9,965 nucleotides of DNA from Bacteroidales bacterium (GTDB taxonomy: Bacteria > Bacteroidota > Bacteroidia > Bacteroidales > P3), in the NCBI GenBank assembly GCA_031271725.1, contig JAISVE010000074.1, positions 1 through 9,965 on the forward strand, in the 5' to 3' direction. The notes below the pieces were generated by a model. That model did no database searches. It was not told the origin of the DNA and saw nothing but the letters and a program-made list of their open reading frames with translations. The first letter of the stretch is position 1. Each line of letters begins with the position of its first letter. Positions 1-5,846 of the stretch are shown piece after piece. Both the position numbers and the translations under genes were made by a program.

Positions 1-2
1 TG

Positions 3-587
3 TTTTACAAAGAAGGATTGAGAAAGTACGACATAAAATTGCAGGAAGCGGTAAATAATGTTATTGATGTTGATATTCCAGCCATTGAAAATATCGAGTT
101 TGAATCGCGGCACAAGTTAAAACGGTTATTGGCAATTCTTGCAACATTAGTGCCTTACATGCCAAAAATTACCGATTTGAGCAAAGCAATAGACAGCAAC
201 AGAAACAATACCGTCAGATATTTATCATTGTTGGCTAATGCAAAACTATTGAATTTGGTTTCATACAAAAATAAAACAATTGGCGACCTTACAAAGCCCG
301 ATAAGGTTTTGCTCAATAATACAAATTTGTCGTACTTATATGGCGACAACGCTAACATTGGCAGTGCAAGGGAGACGTTTTTTGTAAATCAGTTAAGTGC
401 TGTTGCCGATGTTATTCTTGCACCGCAGGGCGATTTTATGATAGACAAATATACTTTTGAAGTTGGTGGAAAGAGAAAATCTTTTGACCAAATCAAAAAT
501 ATTCCAAACAGTTTTATTGTTGCTGACGATATTGAAATTGGATATAAAAACAAAATACCACTTTGGCTATTCGGGTTTCTATACTAA
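3..587 (+). CDS. AAA+ ATPase, COG1373/DUF4143-type, C-terminal part (5' end outside the window)
   Basis: This is the C-terminal part of a predicted ATP-binding protein. The frame is open to the left edge (it reads F-Y-K-E-G-L before the TTG at 18), so that TTG is an internal leucine codon and not a start. The Walker A and B motifs expected of the family would lie upstream and are not seen. The middle part (about nt 150-270) looks like a winged helix: T-D-L-S-K-A-I-D-S-N-R-N-T-V-R-Y-L-S-L-L followed by A-K-L-L-N-L-V. The C-terminal part carries the R-E-T-F-F-V-N-Q-L motif (about nt 369-395) and T-F-E-V-G-G-K-R-K (about nt 453-479), which resembles the E-x-G-G-K core of the nuclease-like DUF4143 fold. 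The ending P-L-W-L-F-G-F-L-Y is usual for this family. Known members are scattered, often accessory ATPases of uncertain role. Family assignment is from memory of motifs; the biological function is unknown. Confidence 0.75.
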   Translation, partial: FYKEGLRKYDIKLQEAVNNVIDVDIPAIENIEFESRHKLKRLLAILATLVPYMPKITDLSKAIDSNRNNTVRYLSLLANAKLLNLVSYKNKTIGDLTKPDKVLLNNTNLSYLYGDNANIGSARETFFVNQLSAVADVILAPQGDFMIDKYTFEVGGKRKSFDQIKNIPNSFIVADDIEIGYKNKIPLWLFGFLY

Positions 588-741
588 CAAACGCCGAACA
601 CCTAATAAGCGGTTTGGTGTAAGAGAGGATGTGCCTCGTAGATAGGTTGGTGTAGTTTGAGCGAAGCCTGAGAAAACAACATTATTTTTATTTGTAAAAC
701 AAATCTCTTATAATATGAAAATTAACAACTGCAAATTTTCA

Positions 742-766
742 TTTACACAAAATTTTGGACAGTACC
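742..766 (-). mobile_element. Solitary terminal inverted repeat of an IS256-family (mutator-type) element
   Basis: Read on the minus strand from 766 to 742 the segment has GTCC, then six bases, then TTGTGTAAA. This is the same pattern and spacing that I recall for the IS256 terminal repeat (GTCC-N6-TTGTGTAAA). The outer end faces right (766) and the element body would lie to the left. No transposase, no facing partner repeat and no GTCC-type end is found in 588-741, so this would be a leftover end, not an intact element. The match is to a remembered consensus and has not been searched. Confidence 0.5.
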
Positions 767-794
767 TGAATAGTATCCAAAATTATGGACAGTA
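748..794 (+). repeat. Two direct copies of a 17-bp sequence 30 bp apart
   Basis: CAAAATTTTGGACAGTA (748-764) and CAAAATTATGGACAGTA (778-794) differ at one base. The first lies inside the candidate IS256-type end. The second keeps the outer GGACAGTA part but not the inner TTTACAC part. It may be a second degenerate element end, a partial duplication, or a repeated transposase-binding site. Confidence 0.75.
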
Positions 795-824
795 TTTTGC
801 TATCTAATAGAAGAAATTAACTTT

Positions 825-856
825 GACGCTCCTGATTATAGATGCTCCTGATTATA
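825..856 (+). repeat. Adjacent 16-bp tandem duplication
   Basis: GACGCTCCTGATTATA (825-840) is followed with no gap by GATGCTCCTGATTATA (841-856); 15 of 16 bases agree. It sits about 35 bp beyond the pruA stop, in non-coding DNA. Such a perfect tandem can arise by replication slippage or as a short duplication left by an insertion and excision event; the sequence alone does not decide. Confidence 0.85.
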
Positions 857-890
857 ATTAGCGCGCTTGCATTCTGCAACTACTTACGTC

Positions 891-2513
891 TTATGCTTCC
901 AAGAAGTTCGGATACATATAGTCGGTGGCGGGTACAAAGTTTTCCTTTATTGCTTGCGGCGAAGCCCAACGCAACAGGTTAAACATAGTTCCTGCTTTGT
1001 CATTTGTACCTGAAGCGCGTCCACCGCCGAAAGGTTGTTGATCAACTTGTGCACCGGTCGGTTTGTCGTTTATGTAGAAGTTGCCGGCAGTGTGCATTAG
1101 ACGCTTAGTGATTCGTTCTATTTCGTAGCGGCAAGCGCAGAATATTGCACCTGTGAGAGCGTAGGCAGAGCCTTTGTCCAATAAGTCGAGAGTTGCATCA
1201 ACCTCGCTGTCTTTATATACATATACCGTTAGCACAGGTCCGAAAAGTTCTTCACGCATTGTGATATAGTCAGGCTTGTTTGCACGGATAACAGTCGGCT
1301 CTATAAAGTAGCCAACAGACTTGTCGCATTTTCCACCCAAAACAATCTCTGCATCTTTTGCAGCCTGCGCATCTGCAATAGCAGCAGCAAGTTTGTCGTA
1401 AGAACTTTCATCAATTACAGCATTAACAAAGTTTGAAAAGTCTTCTATACCGCCTGTTTTTATCTTTGACAAATCATCACGCATATACTCCATTACCTTA
1501 TCCCATAGCGAAGCGGGAACATAGGCACGGGAAGCGGCTGAACATTTTTGTCCCTGATATTCGAATGCACCGCGCACCAAAGCAGTAGCAACCTGTTTCG
1601 GACAAGCAGAAGGGTGAGCAAACACATAATCCTTGCCGCCTGTTTCGCCTACAATGCGTGGGTATGAGCGGTAGTTGGGCAGGTTTTCACCAATGGAACG
1701 CCACATTCCGTTAAATACTTCGGTGCTTCCCGTAAAGTGCAAGCCTGCAAATTCATGGTGTGGAAATATTTCGGCGGCAGCATCGGGACCACTGCAATAA
1801 ACAAGGTTTATTACACCATCGGGCAACCCTGCTTCTTGCAGAATTTTCATTATCAACCATGCAGAATATACTGCGGTTTTTGAGGGCTTCCACACGGCAA
1901 CGTTACCCATAATAGCAGGTGCGCTTGGTAAGTTACCCGCAATAGAAGTAAAGTTAAAAGGCGTTAATGCAAAGATAAAGCCCTCTAACGGACGCCAAGT
2001 TGTACGGTTCCAAATAGTGGGCGAGGAATTAGGTTGCATTGCATAAATCTCGTACATGTTTTTTGCATTGTACCGCCAAAAGTCGGCGAGTTCTGCAACA
2101 GCATCAATTTCCGCCTGAAATGCGTTCTTGCTTTGTCCGAGCATGGTAATCGCATTCATTGTATAGCGGTATTTGTAAGCGAGCAGGTCGGCGGCTTTAA
2201 GGAATATGGCTGCGCGGCTTTCGGGGCTTAATGCTTCCCACTGTGGTTTTGCTTTTAATGCCGCTTCAATGGCTGCTTTAACGTGTTCTTTGCCGCCCTG
2301 ATGATAGCGACCCAACAAGTGTTTGTGGTCGTGCGGCGGACGTATGTCAAATAGATTTCCTGTTGTAACTTCTTTGCCGTCTATAATCATCGGCAGTTCA
2401 ACAACGCTGTTGCGCAGACGTGCAATTTCGTCTTTCAAAAGTTTTCTTTCCGCCGAGTTTGGCGCGTAAGCCTTTATCGGCTCGTTTGTGATGTTAGGTA
2501 ATTTGTAGAACAT
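891..2513 (-). CDS. pruA: L-glutamate gamma-semialdehyde (1-pyrroline-5-carboxylate) dehydrogenase
   Basis: This enzyme oxidises glutamate-5-semialdehyde, in equilibrium with 1-pyrroline-5-carboxylate, to glutamate with NAD+, the second step of proline catabolism, in the cytoplasm. It belongs to the aldehyde dehydrogenase superfamily. The 540 residues fit the stand-alone group-1 (ALDH4-like) form and not the bifunctional PutA. Visible motifs are P-F-N-F (185-188, with the oxyanion Asn187), W-K-P-S-K (208-212), F-T-G-S-T (260-264), the general base Glu290 in V-G-E-T-G-G-K-D, the catalytic Cys324 in Y-Q-G-Q-K-C-S-A, E-E-L-F-G-P-V-L (421-428) and Q-P-F-G-G-G-R-A-S-G-T (493-503). All expected catalytic residues are present. 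The ATG at 2511-2513 gives the normal N-terminus; no clear Shine-Dalgarno sequence precedes it. No putA/proline dehydrogenase gene lies in the window. It is divergent from the patatin gene. Confidence 0.95.
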   Translation of the reverse strand: MFYKLPNITNEPIKAYAPNSAERKLLKDEIARLRNSVVELPMIIDGKEVTTGNLFDIRPPHDHKHLLGRYHQGGKEHVKAAIEAALKAKPQWEALSPESRAAIFLKAADLLAYKYRYTMNAITMLGQSKNAFQAEIDAVAELADFWRYNAKNMYEIYAMQPNSSPTIWNRTTWRPLEGFIFALTPFNFTSIAGNLPSAPAIMGNVAVWKPSKTAVYSAWLIMKILQEAGLPDGVINLVYCSGPDAAAEIFPHHEFAGLHFTGSTEVFNGMWRSIGENLPNYRSYPRIVGETGGKDYVFAHPSACPKQVATALVRGAFEYQGQKCSAASRAYVPASLWDKVMEYMRDDLSKIKTGGIEDFSNFVNAVIDESSYDKLAAAIADAQAAKDAEIVLGGKCDKSVGYFIEPTVIRANKPDYITMREELFGPVLTVYVYKDSEVDATLDLLDKGSAYALTGAIFCACRYEIERITKRLMHTAGNFYINDKPTGAQVDQQPFGGGRASGTNDKAGTMFNLLRWASPQAIKENFVPATDYMYPNFLEA

Positions 2514-2608
2514 AATTTTTGTTGTTAGTTATACGAAGTTACAAAAGTTTTGGGATTTTGGTTGTGAGAAGTTGCGTTTTTCTTTGCTTAATCGTAACTT
2601 TATAAATT
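2514..2608. promoter_or_regulatory. Divergent promoter region between pruA and the patatin gene
   Basis: This 95-bp spacer must hold promoters for both directions. On the minus strand a -7 candidate TAACTTCG (2541 to 2534) resembles the Bacteroidetes TAnnTTTG box and would give pruA a leader of about 16 nt; I find no good TTTG at the -33 distance. The plus-strand candidate for the patatin gene is listed separately. The two -7 candidates are about 53 bp apart. Assignments are by eye against the remembered Bacteroidetes consensus. Confidence 0.4.
2571..2602 (+). promoter_or_regulatory. Candidate Bacteroidetes-type promoter of the patatin gene
   Basis: GTTG (2571-2574, three of four bases of TTTG) is followed after exactly 20 bp by TAACTTTA (2595-2602), one base off TAnnTTTG. 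The box is embedded in CTTAATCGTAACTTTA (2587-2602), which recurs with one change before trxB. Transcription would begin around 2607-2609, practically at the GTG start codon, implying a leaderless or almost leaderless message. Confidence 0.4.
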
Positions 2609-5020
2609 GTGAAAACATATCTGTCTATATTTCCGGTTTTCTTATCGTTTGTTTTTCTTGTGAATAAAGTTGCCTGTCAAGTCAGTAATGATGCGGCAAC
2701 ATTTCGCAATGACACGTCAGAGCAAATCCTCAATGGCACAGGCACGAGTTACTCGGCAGAGCAAGCGCACGATGACGTAACAGAGCAAGCGCACAATGAC
2801 GTAGCGGAACAAGCCGCCAATGAAACCCGCAATAACAAAACACGTCCAAAAGTAGGCGTTGTATTAAGCGGTGGCGGGGCAAAAGGCATTGCGCATATAG
2901 GAATATTAAGCAAGATTGAAGAACTCGGCATACCTGTTGACTACATAGTAGGCACCTCTATAGGCAGCATTGTTGGTGGTCTTTATGCTTACGGCTACAC
3001 TGCCGCGCAATTGGACACTATTTTTCGTACAGCCGATTGGAATGAAGTATTGTCTGACAAACAAGACAGGAGTTACACTAACTTAATAGAGAAGCAGACG
3101 GACGACAATTATATGTTCACCCTCCCTTTCGGCAAAAAAATTAAATCAATAGTTCCCGTTAGTTTTATAAGAGGTCAGCATATCGGGACTCTGTTTTACC
3201 TGCTAACGGCAGATGCTTACAAGTACAAGAGTTTTGATGATTTTCACATACCTTTTCGTTGCGTTGCTACGGAAATGACAACAGGCAAGGAATATGTTTT
3301 TTCAAACGGAAATCTCGCTCAGGCAATGCGTTCAAGCATGGCTGTTCCGGGTGTGTTTAATCCTGTTATATATAATGATACTTTATTGATGGTTGATGGT
3401 GGGATTGTAAATAATTTTCCCGTAGATGTTGTAAAAGAAATGGGGGCGGACATTGTTATCGGTATAAATGTGGGCTTTGATTATGGCAGGGAAGCTGAAT
3501 CTTATAATTTGGCAAACATTATCGAAGCAACTGTTTTTATTGCGTCAAGAGAAAAAACCGAGAGGCATAAAAAGATGTGTGATTTGCTTATAGAACCTAA
3601 TACAAATAAATTTGGAAGTACAAGTTTTAATAATGTAGATTTGTTGCTTGAAGTAGGGTATAAGACGGCTAATGATGTTGAGCCGGAATTAAAGAAAATA
3701 GCTGCGATTTTTGCGGAGCATAAAGCAGAAGATAATAGCCGTGTTCATCGAAAAGTAAGCAGTAATGATAAGGAAGCAAAGGTGTTTGTGTCGCATATCG
3801 AATTTAAGGGTTTGAATAAATATACTACTTCATTTGCCAATCATGCCTTGCAAATAAAGGAAAATGCCTATAACTCTCTTTGGGAAATTTCAGAAGGAAT
3901 AGAACGGCTTTATGGAACTTTGGTTTTTAGCGAAGTGTCTTATGATTTTTTTATAGACCCCGAAGACTATGAAAAGACAATAGTTAATGTTAGCGTGCGG
4001 GAAAATCCGAACAATGCGGTAAAAATAGGCTTCCGCTATGACAGCGAACGCGATGTGGTATTTCTTGCCGGAATAGTGCTTCGTAATTTGGGATTAAAAA
4101 ATTCGCGTATTTTAATTGATGCCGAGATATGTGGTCAATCAAATATATCTGCCGAATATCTCTTTATGCCGGATTATGTAGGGCGTAAAAAGCGTGATGG
4201 CTATTCGCTTTGGAAACCGAGTTTGGGGTTGCGTTATCAATATGCCGGATTAAATTCGGAGTTATATCATGATAACCAACGGATACAATTCAAGTTGCAA
4301 CGCCACAGTATTCGCCTGCGTGCAAGTTCTAACTGGCGCAACAGTATTTTGGGGCTTGGAGTACATTTAGACTACACCCGCACACTTAATCATGAAACAA
4401 GGGACAGTAATTACAGGGATAAGTGGTATACATATCCCTGCCTGTCATTTGAGCACAACAGTTATAATAAACGTTTTTATCCGACAAAAGGATGGAAAAT
4501 GAATGCTAATATAAAGTATATAAATAGTATTAACAAGAATGAAAATATACTTGCCGGTGAGTTCTTAACTGCGTTTGCACATGGTGAAGGAGTGTTTTCT
4601 TTTCTAAAAAATTATTTGTCGATGTATTGGGGTTTTACCGTTGCTACTGTCTTTTTTCAAGATAAAGATTATATCCCATTAGCATACAGGTTTTATCAAG
4701 GCGGGCAGTCACCTCTTTCGGGATGGGATATGATGTCAACATTTCCGGGCTTGCCGCTAACATCTGATGATGGAAAGTTTTTGTGGAACTTTACTCTTGG
4801 CTTGCAGGGAAAAATTATAAAAAATCTATACGTGTCTTTGCGTGGTGGGATAGGGGAATCGGAGAATAGTTTTGGGGATATGTTTTTGGCACGCAATCTT
4901 GTGTATGGAGGAAATATCGGTGTTTCTTACAACACTCCCATAGGACCTGTCGGCATAAGTTTTCAGAGTTCCAATCGAAGGGATTTTGGGGTGTTCATCA
5001 ACGTCTTTTATTGGTATTAG
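2609..5020 (+). CDS. Patatin-like phospholipase fused to POTRA and outer-membrane beta-barrel (type Vd-like)
   Basis: This is a predicted secreted or surface-exposed lipid acyl hydrolase anchored by its own outer-membrane barrel. The N-terminus (1-23) is a signal peptide, which supports the GTG start at 2609; no lipobox fits. A low-complexity linker (24-79) includes three imperfect 8-residue repeats beginning E-Q-A. The patatin domain runs from about 80 to 330. It shows the oxyanion-hole motif G-G-G-A-K-G (88-93), the nucleophile Ser117 in G-T-S-I-G-S and the dyad Asp263 in D-G-G-I-V-N-N. A single POTRA-like domain (about 392-467) precedes a barrel of about 335 residues containing R-F-Y-Q-G-G-Q-S-P-L-S-G-W (694-706), the position of the BamA/Omp85-type loop-6 motif. 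The last residues F-G-V-F-I-N-V-F-Y-W-Y form a typical aromatic barrel terminus. The order signal-patatin-POTRA-barrel matches PlpD/FplA-type autotransporters, though substrate and orientation of the catalytic domain are unknown. The catalytic dyad is intact, so the enzyme is probably active. Confidence 0.9.
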   Translation: MKTYLSIFPVFLSFVFLVNKVACQVSNDAATFRNDTSEQILNGTGTSYSAEQAHDDVTEQAHNDVAEQAANETRNNKTRPKVGVVLSGGGAKGIAHIGILSKIEELGIPVDYIVGTSIGSIVGGLYAYGYTAAQLDTIFRTADWNEVLSDKQDRSYTNLIEKQTDDNYMFTLPFGKKIKSIVPVSFIRGQHIGTLFYLLTADAYKYKSFDDFHIPFRCVATEMTTGKEYVFSNGNLAQAMRSSMAVPGVFNPVIYNDTLLMVDGGIVNNFPVDVVKEMGADIVIGINVGFDYGREAESYNLANIIEATVFIASREKTERHKKMCDLLIEPNTNKFGSTSFNNVDLLLEVGYKTANDVEPELKKIAAIFAEHKAEDNSRVHRKVSSNDKEAKVFVSHIEFKGLNKYTTSFANHALQIKENAYNSLWEISEGIERLYGTLVFSEVSYDFFIDPEDYEKTIVNVSVRENPNNAVKIGFRYDSERDVVFLAGIVLRNLGLKNSRILIDAEICGQSNISAEYLFMPDYVGRKKRDGYSLWKPSLGLRYQYAGLNSELYHDNQRIQFKLQRHSIRLRASSNWRNSILGLGVHLDYTRTLNHETRDSNYRDKWYTYPCLSFEHNSYNKRFYPTKGWKMNANIKYINSINKNENILAGEFLTAFAHGEGVFSFLKNYLSMYWGFTVATVFFQDKDYIPLAYRFYQGGQSPLSGWDMMSTFPGLPLTSDDGKFLWNFTLGLQGKIIKNLYVSLRGGIGESENSFGDMFLARNLVYGGNIGVSYNTPIGPVGISFQSSNRRDFGVFINVFYWY
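2759..2830 (+). repeat. Three 24-bp tandem repeats in the patatin linker
   Basis: Units at 2759-2782, 2783-2806 and 2807-2830 encode E-Q-A-H-D-D-V-T, E-Q-A-H-N-D-V-A and E-Q-A-A-N-E-T-R. The first two are close copies and the third is more diverged. The unit is a multiple of three, so a change in copy number would keep the frame and only alter the linker between signal peptide and enzyme. Confidence 0.8.
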
Positions 5021-5140
5021 AAACTCCTAAATTCTTCAAATTTCTGCGTTACGCTGCACTTGCAGCTCGGTCATGTACTTTAGTACACTCCCTTCGCTAC
5101 TGCGTTTGCGTGCCTTGAACTTTGAAGTTTTAGAAGTTTC
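5020..5140 (+). terminator. Long composite inverted repeat, probable terminator between convergent genes
   Basis: The left arm 5020-5044 (starts GAAACTCCTAAA) pairs with the right arm 5117-5140 (ends TTTTAGAAGTTTC) at about 21 of 24 positions. A T5 run (5146-5150) follows on the plus strand. The 72-nt inner part has its own hairpins: GCTGC-ACTT-GCAGC (5053-5066) and TGTAC-TTTA-GTACA (5074-5087). It begins at the last base of the patatin stop codon and ends 23 bp before the trmD stop. The T-run favours termination of the patatin message; the stem itself would form from either strand. The GC-richer inner part, unlike the surrounding AT-rich spacer, looks like a dispersed intergenic palindrome of the REP kind, which would need a genome search. 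Confidence 0.65.
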
Positions 5141-5162
5141 GAAAGTTTTTGCTAGATGATAA

Positions 5163-5843
5163 TTAATTTTTGAGTAAATCAGGGCGTTTTTTCTGAGTAC
5201 GTTCCAAAGCCTGCTCTTGCCGCCATTCGTTAATCAACTTATCATTACCGCTTAATAGAATGTTTGGCACTTTCCAGCCCTTGTATTCGGCCGGGCGTGT
5301 ATAAACGGGAGGGGATAATAAGCCATCATTCTGAAAGGAATCGCTTAACGCCGATGTTTCATCGTGCAGAACACCCGGCAGCAGCCGCACAACAGCATCA
5401 GTAAACACTGCTGCGGCAAGTTCGCCACCCGAAAGGACGTAATCGCCGATAGATATTTCGCGTGTAATAAAATGCTCCCGTACTCTTTCGTCAACCCCTT
5501 TATAGTGTCCGCATAAAACAATTATGTGTTTGCATAGAGATAATTCGTTCGCTGTTTTTTGTGTGAGAACAGGTGCGTCCGGCGTTAGAAAAATTACTTC
5601 GTCTGCTTTGAAATCTTTTTGTAGTGATGACAGGCAGTTGTCAATGGGGTCTATGGCCATAACCATTCCTGCACCGCCGCCGTAAGGCTCGTCATCTACA
5701 CTGCGATGTTTGTCTGTGCTGTAATCGCGCAACTGATGTATGTGTATGCTTGCTTTTCCCTTTTCACCCGCGCGTTTTACGATAGAATGTTCGAGAAAAC
5801 CGCTGAACATTTCAGGGAAGAGGGAAATTATGTCAATACGCAT
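5163..5843 (-). CDS. trmD: tRNA (guanine-37-N1)-methyltransferase
   Basis: TrmD transfers a methyl group from S-adenosylmethionine to N1 of G37 next to the anticodon, which prevents +1 frameshifting; it is usually essential and works as a homodimer. The 226 residues start with [13 protein letters not shown], the family's classic N-terminus. Also present are [12 protein letters not shown] (49-60), L-T-P-D-A-P (86-91), the trefoil-knot loop [10 protein letters not shown] (111-120), [11 protein letters not shown] (131-141), Arg153 and catalytic Asp168 in S-D-S-F, matching Asp169 of E. coli, then Y-T-R-P (181-184). It lacks the long C-terminal tail of E. coli TrmD, ending soon after R-P-D-L-L. 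Its ATG lies 3 nt after the stop of the DUF349 gene, so it is co-transcribed and perhaps translationally coupled to it. It is not next to rimM, rpsP or rplS here. Confidence 0.97.
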   Translation of the reverse strand: MRIDIISLFPEMFSGFLEHSIVKRAGEKGKASIHIHQLRDYSTDKHRSVDDEPYGGGAGMVMAIDPIDNCLSSLQKDFKADEVIFLTPDAPVLTQKTANELSLCKHIIVLCGHYKGVDERVREHFITREISIGDYVLSGGELAAAVFTDAVVRLLPGVLHDETSALSDSFQNDGLLSPPVYTRPAEYKGWKVPNILLSGNDKLINEWRQEQALERTQKKRPDLLKN

Positions 5844-5846
5844 CTT

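Larger units (their letters stand above)
588..890. other. Gene-free scarred spacer with mobile-element remnants
   Basis: These 303 bp between the ATPase stop and the pruA stop hold no convincing gene; the longest in-frame stretch starting with ATG (715-807) codes for 30 residues without family resemblance. The segment contains a weak hairpin just after the ATPase stop (CAAACGCCG at 588-596 against CGGTTTG at 610-616, one bulged base), an AT-rich 6-bp hairpin (690-704), a candidate IS256-type terminal repeat (742-766), a partial second copy (778-794), a 16-bp tandem duplication (825-856) and a small hairpin TTGCA-TTC-TGCAA (867-879). The accumulation of short repeats suggests past insertion and loss. 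Both flanking genes end here, so no promoter is required. Confidence 0.6.

Noticed and set aside
582..660. Stretch CTAACAAACGCCG after the ATPase stop resembles the start of an integron attC site.
   Set aside because: No matching GTTAG-type partner lies downstream; GTTGGTGTA (about 645-653) pairs poorly, there is no integrase, and the ATPase is not a short cassette gene with its start in view.
715..807. Small ORF of 30 residues starting at ATG 715.
   Set aside because: It runs through the IS-like repeat and its near copy, so its Q-N-F-G-Q-Y and Q-N-Y-G-Q-Y pattern is a by-product of the DNA repeat; no start signal or family resemblance.
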